From: Thiotrichaceae bacterium
Lineage (GTDB): Bacteria; Pseudomonadota; Gammaproteobacteria; Thiotrichales; Thiotrichaceae
Direction of reading: 5' to 3'
DNA: 6,135 bases
Assembly (NCBI GenBank): GCA_024762625.1
Contig: JANTHA010000132.1
Location: 1-6,135 of the forward strand
Both the position numbers and the translations under genes were made by a program. Below, one piece after another: positions 1-5,674 of this stretch. The number at the start of each line of letters is the position of its first letter. Position 1 is the first letter of the stretch. The notes under the pieces are model-generated. The model was not told where the DNA came from. It worked only from the letters and a program-made list of their open reading frames with translations, and ran no database searches.

Positions 1-243
1 ATCCGTAAGCTGTTTTGCCAATTTTTTCAAGGCATTATTTTGCTCTTTGGCAAATAATCCAAATAATACCTGTCCGACCACTAAAGCGATTAATACACTT
101 TGAGCCACACTGAAAGAAAAAGCTAAAACCAGCATACTGATCAAACGGCCTTTTGTGTAATTTCTGTTTTCATTTTGCTTGTTTTGTTGATTTTCGTTAG
201 AAGGGTTGTTTTCGTTTAAAGAGTTGTTTGTTTCGTCATTCAT
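1..243 (-). CDS. DUF4389 family membrane protein, C-terminus beyond window edge
   Basis: This is an open frame of 81 codons running off the left edge, so the C-terminus is missing. The ATG at 243 is preceded by AGGAG (252-256) with 8 bases of spacing, which fixes the start. Residues 1-31 are hydrophilic and rich in Asn, Gln and Glu. From about residue 32 the protein reads GRLISMLVLAFSF and then a hydrophobic helix ending VGQVLFGLFAK, followed by an amphipathic N-x-x-L-x-x-L-A stretch. This order (Arg-Leu before a Met-Leu helix, a Q-x-LF-x-LF motif, then an N..L..A..L segment) resembles DUF4389 inner-membrane proteins, which are usually about 100 residues and have no established function. The family call is from memory of the motif. 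A separate promoter with a candidate response-regulator box lies upstream, so it is probably transcribed apart from the operon before it. Confidence 0.72.
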   Translation of the reverse strand, partial: MNDETNNSLNENNPSNENQQNKQNENRNYTKGRLISMLVLAFSFSVAQSVLIALVVGQVLFGLFAKEQNNALKKLAKQLTD

Positions 244-251
244 TTTGAATT

Positions 252-256
252 CTCCT
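252..256 (-). promoter_or_regulatory. Ribosome binding site of the DUF4389 gene
   Basis: AGGAG on the minus strand sits 8 bases before the ATG at 243. It is one of only two clear Shine-Dalgarno sequences in the window (the other precedes the PepSY gene). Both lie at predicted heads of transcription units, whereas the internal operon genes lack one. Confidence 0.75.
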
Positions 257-281
257 GTTTTTTACTTGAGTTAATGAGGAA

Positions 282-313
282 AGTTTATCGAACATAGCTT
301 AGCTAAAACTTAG
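282..313 (-). promoter_or_regulatory. Candidate promoter with response-regulator direct repeat (CTAAG-N6-CTAAG)
   Basis: On the minus strand, two exact CTAAG half-sites occupy 309-313 and 298-302, separated by 6 bases (11-bp period). Ten bases after the second half-site comes TAAACT (282-287), a 4-of-6 match to the -10 consensus; no good -35 is present, as expected for an activated promoter. The predicted transcript would start near 275, about 32 bases before the ATG of the DUF4389 gene. PmrA and BqsR sites are known to be TTAA-type direct repeats with the same period. The arrangement recurs upstream of the PepSY gene at 5447-5478. An 11-base dyad (295-305, TAGCT-T-AGCTA) overlaps the downstream half-site. 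Confidence 0.5.
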
Positions 314-418
314 TCAGCTGTTCTATTTCTTCATTTAACTTATATCCGGTAACAAGATACTCTAAAAATCAATAATAGAATGTCATTTACATGACGCTGA
401 CTGAAAAATAACTCATTG

Positions 419-447
419 AAAAATATTTATTTTGTCGGGCAAAATAA
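419..447 (-). terminator. Weak candidate terminator overlapping the stop of the DedA-PAP2-LssY gene
   Basis: On the minus strand an 8-bp inverted repeat (TTATTTTG, loop CCCGA, CAAAATAA; 427-447) contains the TAA stop and is followed by ATATTTTT (419-426). The position and T-rich tail fit an intrinsic terminator, but the stem has only one GC pair and would be unstable. It may only reduce readthrough into the DUF4389 gene. Confidence 0.3.
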
Positions 448-2571
448 TGCCTGATCAGTTTTGTCGTTCTGGCTTAAATCCAGTAATAATAATTTACCGT
501 GTGTAAAGAACTGGCCTCCCAGCAGATAATGACGGGTGGTGATGGGGGTAAAATCCTGTTCGCAAGAGGCTGTCAGCGCGCCGGTGTTTTGCAGTGATTG
601 CAGCAGCGCTTCCCGGCTTGCGTCAATATCCGGATAGACGTGATGTAGAAGACCCCATTGCATCCGGTCATAGGCGCGCACTACGCCAAGCAGTATGTGT
701 TTGTCGCCAAGCACATAAGGCGTTTTCCATAGTAGCAGGGTGATAATCATCGGTTTACCGTCGATTCGCCACGGCATTTCCAGCGCAAGATTGTTCAGGC
801 GCTGGTTCCAAAAGCCCGGCGCAATGGGAGCTGTGTCGTACGCCATGCCTTCCTTAAGTAATTTTAATAGCTTATCCAGGCTCGGCTTGTCAGCAACTTT
901 CCAGCCGGCTTGTTGTAGCGTACTCATAAGTTTCCGCTCATTATCCACAAGCAGGGCGACACTCAGAGGCTGTTGCGCCGCGCCAAGGAATGTTTGGGTA
1001 TATTGAATTTTTTGACTACTGAGTTGCTGGACGATATTCGTTTTGAGCTGAATAGTTGCAGGCGTAGTTATTGATTGCCAGTGTGGAGGATACAGTACAC
1101 TGGCGAAGGCGTAGTACAGCAAAAAAATAGCCGTTAACAAAACTGCTAGTATTCTTGAGCGCTTTGGAGCCTGATATTCCGGTGTCAGATTGCCAATGGC
1201 TAATAGCCATTCAGTTATGCTAATACCAATAATTAACCATAGCATACCCACCAGATAACCAGCCCAGACATCACTCAGGTAATGAACCCCCAATACAATC
1301 CGGCTTAAACCAATTAACACAATTATCAGAAAACCCAGAAAAAACAGGTTCACCCGGCTTTTCCATTGGCTCGCATGTCGAATCAGCAAATAAAAAATGA
1401 AGCCATACAGCGCGACAGCTTGTGTCGCATGACCGCTGGGGAAGGAGTAGGTTTGCTCAAATAACAGGGCTTCTTCAGGCCGGGGGCGATGAAACACCAG
1501 TTTGCCAAGCATGGAAAAGGCAAATGCGCCCAGGCTGGAAACTAACAAAGGTACAATCAGCCATGGTTTTCGCAATAGCCAGAGCACCATGCTTGCTATG
1601 ATTAGCAGAGGCAACACGATCTGGACAATACCCAGTTCAGTGACCCAGTAAAAAAAGGCGTTTATGGCAGGCTCATGAAAAACACCCAACAACTGCGCGA
1701 CATGATGATCGACTGCCACAATCGCATCGGATGTAACAAAATCTTCCACAATCCCCGCAAACAGCATCAACACATATAAAAAGGATAGACCCAGTAACGT
1801 TGCTGGCAAACCGAAGAAATGGCTTTTATCCAGCCGTTTTTGTAAAAATGTGAAAAACCGGGGATGTTTTTTGACCAGCTTTTGCACGTCCTGATTGTTG
1901 ATAATAGCCGTTTTAACGGAGCGCAGGATGGAAAGTCCCAGTGTGATCAGCGCTTGTCCGTGTTGAATCACCCAGCGTTTGAGTAACCAGAACACGATTG
2001 AAACAAGCAATATCACTAACACCGCCATGCCAATTCTAGAAATCCAGACATGCGCGAGGTTCAACGACTGCGCAAACAAATAACCTGCGCCGAGCCATTC
2101 AATTCCCCAGCCGATAGCGCCGAGGATGTTCCATAGCATGAACTTTCGCTGTGGCATTTGCATTGTACCGGCCACAAAAGGAATCAGCTCTTTGATGCTG
2201 GGAATAAAACGCCCCAGAAAGACGCTTTTACCGCCGTGCGCCTGAAAAAACTGTTCTGATTTGGCGAAATGCTGCGGTGTGATAAACCCAGCGCCATTGG
2301 CAACCCAGCGATGTCCGTAACGCTTACCCAGCCAGTAATTTAGGTTATCGCCGAGTATCGCGCCGAGAATGGCAAAAAACAGCAAATACCCCCAGTCAAG
2401 GTGTCCGCCAACTGAATAAGCGCCCAGTAACAATAGAACGGTAGAACCGGGAATAAACAACCCGACCAGGAAAGCGGTTTCCAGAAACGCAGCGAAAAAG
2501 GCTATCCAGTAGCCCAACGTCTGGAAATGTTCCATGGTGGGTGTTATATCGGATATAAACTGTTCGATCAT
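427..2571 (-). CDS. DedA - PAP2 phosphatase - LssY_C fusion membrane protein
   Basis: A 714-residue polytopic inner-membrane protein with three modules. Residues 1-200 are DedA-like: E31, PGSTV (41-45), GDNLNYWLG (74-82), GRFIP (120-124) and VAGTMQM (133-139). Residues 255-460 form a PAP2 acid phosphatase with all three motifs intact: K357-x6-R364-P365, P378-S-G-H381 and S423-R424-x5-H430-x3-D434. Residues 500-700 resemble the LssY C-terminal domain (APGFWNQRLNNLA at 584-596, then LLWKTPYV). PAP2 enzymes of this type dephosphorylate lipid pyrophosphates such as undecaprenyl pyrophosphate on the periplasmic face, and some DedA proteins translocate undecaprenyl phosphate. Lipid-carrier recycling is therefore a plausible inferred role, although other lipid phosphates are possible. 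The start lies 11 bases after the kinase stop with no clear Shine-Dalgarno, so translation is probably coupled. Positions matching YqjA D51 and R136 are S43 and K127. Confidence 0.93.
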   Translation of the reverse strand: MIEQFISDITPTMEHFQTLGYWIAFFAAFLETAFLVGLFIPGSTVLLLLGAYSVGGHLDWGYLLFFAILGAILGDNLNYWLGKRYGHRWVANGAGFITPQHFAKSEQFFQAHGGKSVFLGRFIPSIKELIPFVAGTMQMPQRKFMLWNILGAIGWGIEWLGAGYLFAQSLNLAHVWISRIGMAVLVILLVSIVFWLLKRWVIQHGQALITLGLSILRSVKTAIINNQDVQKLVKKHPRFFTFLQKRLDKSHFFGLPATLLGLSFLYVLMLFAGIVEDFVTSDAIVAVDHHVAQLLGVFHEPAINAFFYWVTELGIVQIVLPLLIIASMVLWLLRKPWLIVPLLVSSLGAFAFSMLGKLVFHRPRPEEALLFEQTYSFPSGHATQAVALYGFIFYLLIRHASQWKSRVNLFFLGFLIIVLIGLSRIVLGVHYLSDVWAGYLVGMLWLIIGISITEWLLAIGNLTPEYQAPKRSRILAVLLTAIFLLYYAFASVLYPPHWQSITTPATIQLKTNIVQQLSSQKIQYTQTFLGAAQQPLSVALLVDNERKLMSTLQQAGWKVADKPSLDKLLKLLKEGMAYDTAPIAPGFWNQRLNNLALEMPWRIDGKPMIITLLLWKTPYVLGDKHILLGVVRAYDRMQWGLLHHVYPDIDASREALLQSLQNTGALTASCEQDFTPITTRHYLLGGQFFTHGKLLLLDLSQNDKTDQALFCPTK

Positions 2572-2582
2572 GATTTAAACTT

Positions 2583-3902
2583 TTATTCGAGATGATCTTG
2601 ATAAGGTTGTGTATAGATAAAAACCAACCCGCCTTCCGGTTTGTTTTTTAATACAATCCTGCCCTCCAGCCTTTGAGCTATTTCATTGCTTATCGCTAAG
2701 CCAAGTCCATTTCCCGTTTGTGTACTGGCGTCATTCTGGACGCGATAAAAGGGCTCGAATACTTGTGTTATTACTTCTTCAGGAATTCCATCACCGGTAT
2801 CATCAACCTGAAACACAGCATGCTGGTTTATTGCCTTCAAACTAACATTAATTTTCCCACCCTTGGGCGTATGGTTGATTGCATTTGAAATCGCATTTCT
2901 GACTAGTTGTTGTAGCCTTGAATCCTGGTCCAGTACACTAACTTCTTCCAGATCAGTTGCACCCAGATCAATGTCTGCTTTTTCTGCAAGTGGATATAAA
3001 TCTGCAATTGCTTCAAGTACAATGGTTTTAAAAGAAACCGTTTGTTTGGGGTTTTGCTGATTGCTTTGTAAACGAGCCAGATCAAGTAGTTGATTTAATA
3101 GTTTACGCAAACGCAATAAGCCTTTTTGCAATTGTTTCTGACGTTCATTCCGGTCAGATTCATTGGACGCATTATCAACATTTTCTGCTAATAAAGATAG
3201 CGCGGTTACGGGCGTTCGTAATTCATGCGCCGCATCTGCAATAAACCGTTGCTGCCTATGGAGCGTTTGTTGAATACGTTCCAGTAAATCGTTAATCGCT
3301 GTAACAAACGGCGCTATTTCAAGAGGCAAGCCTTTCTCTGGCATGGTTTCAGGTTGTAGTGCGTTTTGTTGTTTTAGTTGATTTGCTAATTGCTGTAGAG
3401 GCTTGAACTCACGTCTGATTATCCAATTGATCATCAATAGCATAAGCGCCACCAAAACAAGCATGGGAAGAAACACGTTCAGGCCACTTGCCAAAGCCAG
3501 ATCATCACGCAGCTCTGTTTGCTGGGCAATGATGTATCGTAGCCCACTGGATAATTGGGTTACCATCAAAACTCGCCAGGATTCGCCGTCAAGTTTTAAA
3601 GTTTGCAGGCCTTCTTTAAGTTTTTGTGGAAAATGCACAGAGTGTTCACTTAAAGGCGGGTCTACTGGTTGAATCAGGATGGAGATTTCCTCACCCTCGT
3701 TGTTATCCAGACTGCTTGAGTTGTCACCCAAATGCCCATATCGAACCAGGCTGCCAATTTCCCGTAATAGACTATCCTGAATATCTTTTGCTTCCCAGAA
3801 AGCAATAGCGGATGAAACCAATCCACCAATCACCATGAATGCGAAGGCAGTCAGAATTATCCAGCGGCTTAATTCCTTCTGAAGTGAGTGTGTCGGTTTC
3901 AT
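2583..3902 (-). CDS. Sensor histidine kinase of the PmrB/QseC type
   Basis: A 439-residue membrane kinase that autophosphorylates and passes phosphate to the response regulator encoded just upstream. The order is: TM1 about 14-35, a periplasmic sensor of about 100 residues (37-138), TM2 about 141-162, a HAMP-like linker with P168, then HisKA with FIADAAHELRTP and phosphoacceptor H226. The ATPase domain has an N box (N336, N340, H344), a G1 box (D368-T-G370-D-G372), an F box (F382-E-P-F) and a G2 box (G397-N-G399-L-G401). All catalytic motifs are intact. The sensor loop has an acidic patch at 60-72 that includes E69-G-E-E72. PmrB senses metal through ExxE motifs, so a cation ligand is possible but unproven. 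The start codon overlaps the regulator stop as ATGA (3899-3902), which indicates translational coupling. Confidence 0.96.
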   Translation of the reverse strand: MKPTHSLQKELSRWIILTAFAFMVIGGLVSSAIAFWEAKDIQDSLLREIGSLVRYGHLGDNSSSLDNNEGEEISILIQPVDPPLSEHSVHFPQKLKEGLQTLKLDGESWRVLMVTQLSSGLRYIIAQQTELRDDLALASGLNVFLPMLVLVALMLLMINWIIRREFKPLQQLANQLKQQNALQPETMPEKGLPLEIAPFVTAINDLLERIQQTLHRQQRFIADAAHELRTPVTALSLLAENVDNASNESDRNERQKQLQKGLLRLRKLLNQLLDLARLQSNQQNPKQTVSFKTIVLEAIADLYPLAEKADIDLGATDLEEVSVLDQDSRLQQLVRNAISNAINHTPKGGKINVSLKAINQHAVFQVDDTGDGIPEEVITQVFEPFYRVQNDASTQTGNGLGLAISNEIAQRLEGRIVLKNKPEGGLVFIYTQPYQDHLE

Positions 3903-4555
3903 TTACTGACCATCCAGCCAAGACCACGGACATTCTTGATCGCATCCTTGCCCAGTTTTTTTCGCAATCCGTGAATGATAAATTCGATTGCGTTACTGGC
4001 GACTTCTTCATTCCAGCCATAAATGCGTTCCTCAAGTTCTGACCGGGAAAGGATAGAGCCAGGACGCAGCATCAAGGCATGCAGGAGCGCATATTCCCGT
4101 GATGATAGGGAATGTATTTTACCATCTCGTGTAACGTCACGACTGGCGGGATCCAAAGTGAGAATATCATTAGTCAGAAGCGGGTTGGCGGAGCCATGAT
4201 TGCGGCGCACCACGGCGCGAATACGCGCCTGCAATTCGTCAATCGAAAAAGGTTTGACCAGATAGTCGTCAGCGCCATAGTCCAGTCCTTTAATGCGATC
4301 TTCCACGGCATCGCGAGCCGTAATAATAATCACTGGTAATGCCTGTTTTCCCTGGCGTAAAATCCGTAAAACTTCAAAACCATCTTTTTTTGGGATGCCT
4401 AAATCCAGCAACATCAAGGCATAGTCTTCTGTTTTGATAACTGACAAGGCCGTTTCGCCGTCTTGCACCCAATCCACGGCAAAGCTTGCATCGTGAAGCG
4501 CCTGTTTGACAGCGCGACCAATCAGCGGATCGTCTTCTACCAGTAATATGCGCAT
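3899..4555 (-). CDS. OmpR-family response regulator (PmrA/QseB-like)
   Basis: A 218-residue cytoplasmic transcription factor, the usual length for the QseB/PmrA group. The receiver domain (1-118) has the acidic pair D8-D9, phosphoacceptor D51 in LLDLGIP, T79 and K101 in LVKPF. The winged-helix domain (about 126-218) includes SLSSREYALLHAL (149-161), the recognition helix region SNAIEFIIHGLRKKL (187-201) and the closing VRGLGWMV wing. No key residue is missing. The ATG at 4555 follows the TAA of the preceding small reading frame by 5 bases and has no obvious Shine-Dalgarno. It overlaps the kinase gene by 4 bases downstream. Regulators of this group bind tandem repeats with an 11-bp period; two such candidates occur in the window (298-313 and 5463-5478). 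The target assignment is inferred. Confidence 0.96.
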   Translation of the reverse strand: MRILLVEDDPLIGRAVKQALHDASFAVDWVQDGETALSVIKTEDYALMLLDLGIPKKDGFEVLRILRQGKQALPVIIITARDAVEDRIKGLDYGADDYLVKPFSIDELQARIRAVVRRNHGSANPLLTNDILTLDPASRDVTRDGKIHSLSSREYALLHALMLRPGSILSRSELEERIYGWNEEVASNAIEFIIHGLRKKLGKDAIKNVRGLGWMVSK

Positions 4556-4560
4556 TGTTT

Positions 4561-4883
4561 TTAACGGTCAGGTTCGTTGTCAATGACAGTGTATTCAGCA
4601 TCAATGATATCACCAGTCGCCCCGGATGGCTGCGTTACTCCCGACTGCTCCTGTAATTTTCTACTGAGCAACCAAAGACGTAATGCTGCAAAGGGTATCA
4701 GAATCATTGAGATCGCCATAAAGAATAAGGCCAGAAAAAGCCGCTAAATAGAATAAAAGCAGCACTGGTCGCCATCACCAATTTACTGATTAGGCTTGTT
4801 GTTTTTGATGTTTTATGAAAAGCAGTTTTGCTACTAAAAGGTAGAAATCCAAGTTGTTTATAATCGAAGTATTGTGTATTCAT
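4561..4883 (-). pseudogene. Small membrane-protein gene split by an apparent frameshift
   Basis: From ATG 4883 the first frame gives 59 residues (MNTQYFDYKQ...) and stops at TGA 4704-4706, inside what should be a membrane helix. A second frame continues immediately and runs to TAA 4561-4563, with a hydrophobic stretch (ALFFMAISMILIPF), then RLWLLSRKL and an acidic tail DIIDAEYTVIDNE. Adding one T to the five-T run (plus-strand A5 at 4735-4739) joins them into a 107-residue protein with a continuous ~40-residue hydrophobic hairpin. The second frame alone could be read from ATG 4719 (52 residues), or from ATG 4707, which overlaps the first stop as ATGA. A C-terminal (I/V)I-x-(A/G)-EY-x-VID tail is familiar from short proteobacterial membrane proteins. 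Function is unknown. Options are a real mutation, a sequencing error, recoding, or two coupled peptides. Its place directly before the regulator suggests a role in the same signalling system. Confidence 0.65.
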
Positions 4884-4907
4884 GTTTATTTCCCGGTGAA
4901 ACAAGTA

Positions 4908-4938
4908 ATAGATCACCCGGCAATGCCAGGTGACCTAT
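4908..4938 (-). promoter_or_regulatory. Strong intergenic hairpin between the PepSY and downstream genes
   Basis: A 14-bp stem with a 3-base loop (ATT) and only two G-U wobbles on the minus-strand transcript: arms ATAGGTCACCTGGC (4925-4938) and its partner (4908-4921). It lies 31 bases after the PepSY stop and 24 bases before the ATG at 4883. No continuous T run follows, only TACTTGTTT, so it is not a classic terminator. A partial terminator, processing site or RNA-stabilising element that raises PepSY mRNA over the regulatory genes would fit. The 3' arm could alternatively pair with TCACCGG (4893-4899) near the next start, with one bulge. Confidence 0.55.
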
Positions 4939-4969
4939 CTAGTTTACATTTACAAGTTAAGAATCAAGA

Positions 4970-5389
4970 TTAATCTCTATCTTCTTTATCTTCTTTGTCA
5001 TTACCTCCTTTGTCATCGTCATCATCCTTGGCGCCATTTTCATCATCGTCATCATCGTCATCATCCCCGTTGTCTGCCTTATCAACTTTTTGCTTTAAGA
5101 CTTTTCCGGAGGTAGGGTCAACTTCAATATCGAACACTTGCTGGTTCGCACCGATAATTTCTATTTCCCAAACGGCCGGAGCTTCATCTGTACTGAATTC
5201 AGCCTTGGAAGCGGTTCCAGGAACCACCTGTTTAGCAATGCCGATTGCTTGTTCAAGCGTGACAGCAGCGTTTGTAGCAGCAACGGCATCATTTACAGAT
5301 GGGTTTTTTGCCTGTACAGCCATTGAAGCACCCGCCAAGGTTACGCCACTGATAACAGCGGCAGCGATAATTTTATTTAAATGTTTCAT
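4970..5389 (-). CDS. Secreted PepSY-domain protein with Asp-rich tail
   Basis: A 139-residue precursor. Residues 1-27 are a signal peptide: basic MKHLNK, a hydrophobic core IIAAAVISGVTLAG, and cleavage likely after AVQA. Residues 43-103 form one PepSY module (TLEQAIGIAKQVVPG, then WEIEIIGANQQVFDIEVDPTSGKVLK). The tail from 104 is extremely acidic, with runs of eight and five Asp separated by ENGAK, then Lys/Glu/Asp. PepSY domains are known as protease-propeptide modules and as small periplasmic proteins encoded beside two-component systems; no enzyme activity is expected. Periplasmic location and cation binding by the tail are inferences. The start is well set by AGAGGA (5398-5403), 8 bases before ATG 5389. 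It is the first gene after the candidate regulated promoter at 5447-5478 and probably heads the signalling operon. Confidence 0.9.
   Translation of the reverse strand: MKHLNKIIAAAVISGVTLAGASMAVQAKNPSVNDAVAATNAAVTLEQAIGIAKQVVPGTASKAEFSTDEAPAVWEIEIIGANQQVFDIEVDPTSGKVLKQKVDKADNGDDDDDDDDENGAKDDDDDKGGNDKEDKEDRD
5012..5065 (-). repeat. Triplet and 9-bp tandem repeats encoding the Asp tracts
   Basis: Within the PepSY gene, codons 109-117 (5039-5065) are three successive copies of a GAT-GAT-GAC unit, the last ending in GAA. Codons 122-126 (5012-5026) repeat GAT/GAC five more times. The in-frame array could change length by slippage in multiples of three without breaking the gene. Confidence 0.8.
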
Positions 5390-5397
5390 TATTTCTT

Positions 5398-5403
5398 TCC
5401 TCT
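5398..5403 (-). promoter_or_regulatory. Ribosome binding site of the PepSY gene
   Basis: AGAGGA on the minus strand, 8 bases before ATG 5389. It is stronger than anything preceding the regulator, kinase or fusion genes, which suggests that the PepSY protein is made in excess over the rest of the operon. Confidence 0.75.
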
Positions 5404-5420
5404 AAAAGTTTCAGTAATTG

Positions 5421-5439
5421 TCAGCAAGGTTTTTGCTGA
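5421..5439 (-). other. Stem-loop at the predicted 5' end of the PepSY mRNA
   Basis: A perfect 7-bp inverted repeat, TCAGCAA and TTGCTGA with a 5-base loop. If the -10 element is at 5447-5452, transcription begins near 5440 and this stem is the very start of the mRNA. It has no following T tract, so it is not a terminator. A 5'-end stem protecting the message is a reasonable inference. Confidence 0.45.
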
Positions 5440-5446
5440 TGGTGTT

Positions 5447-5478
5447 AGATTACTGAGTGATACTTAGGTGAGAATTAG
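5447..5478 (-). promoter_or_regulatory. Candidate promoter of the PepSY operon with CTAAT-N6-CTAAG response-regulator box
   Basis: On the minus strand, CTAAT (5474-5478) and CTAAG (5463-5467) are separated by 6 bases (11-bp period). TAATCT (5447-5452) begins 10 bases after the second half-site, the same distance as the -10-like TAAACT at 282-287. The -10 match is only 3 of 6 and no -35 is evident, which suits a promoter that needs an activator. The second half-site would overlap or abut the -35 position, the usual place for OmpR-family activation. The gene for the likely regulator is in the operon controlled from here, so this would be an autoregulatory loop. Confidence 0.5.
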
Positions 5479-5531
5479 TGTGTCATTTTTTTTGATTTTT
5501 ATTTTTATCTTTGACATATTTTTGCATCTCT

Positions 5532-5547
5532 AACTATCTGGATAGTT
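5532..5547. promoter_or_regulatory. 16-base dyad, possible regulator site
   Basis: AACTATC-TG-GATAGTT is a perfect 7-bp dyad with a 2-base centre. The tight centre makes it look more like a dimer-binding operator than an RNA hairpin. It lies about 55-70 bases upstream of the PepSY response-regulator box. The protein that would bind it is unknown. Confidence 0.3.
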
Positions 5548-5674
5548 TTATAAGGAAAGCCTGATGAAGAAGCTCAGAATTCGGCTGCGATAGAATTGTT
5601 AAAGATGATCCTTAAAATTAGAGACTCTTTTGGAATGATCTATATGAATAACTTTAAATGCAGGGTTTTTCACG

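Noticed and set aside
382..395. GTCAT-TTAC-ATGAC inverted repeat in the left intergenic gap
   Set aside because: A 5-bp stem in AT-rich DNA is expected by chance and no promoter element is placed sensibly beside it.
740..1006. Plus-strand ORF of 88 codons
   Set aside because: It lies wholly opposite the LssY_C part of the fusion gene, has no recognisable motif or Shine-Dalgarno, and its composition is that of an antisense shadow.
3772..4035. Minus-strand ORF of 87 codons across the regulator-kinase junction
   Set aside because: It is a shadow frame of two well-supported genes whose ATGA overlap already explains the junction.
4374..4613. Minus-strand ORF of 79 codons overlapping the regulator start
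   Set aside because: It is an out-of-frame reading of the receiver domain and of the EYTVID tail of the small protein; both real frames have recognisable motifs.
5012..5065. Possible CRISPR-like or intergenic tandem array
   Set aside because: The repeats are short, in frame and wholly coding for the Asp tract; there are no spacers.
4995..5405. Plus-strand ORF of 136 codons rich in Ser
   Set aside because: The Ser run is simply the antisense reading of the Asp codons of the PepSY gene, whose signal peptide, domain and ribosome binding site are clear.
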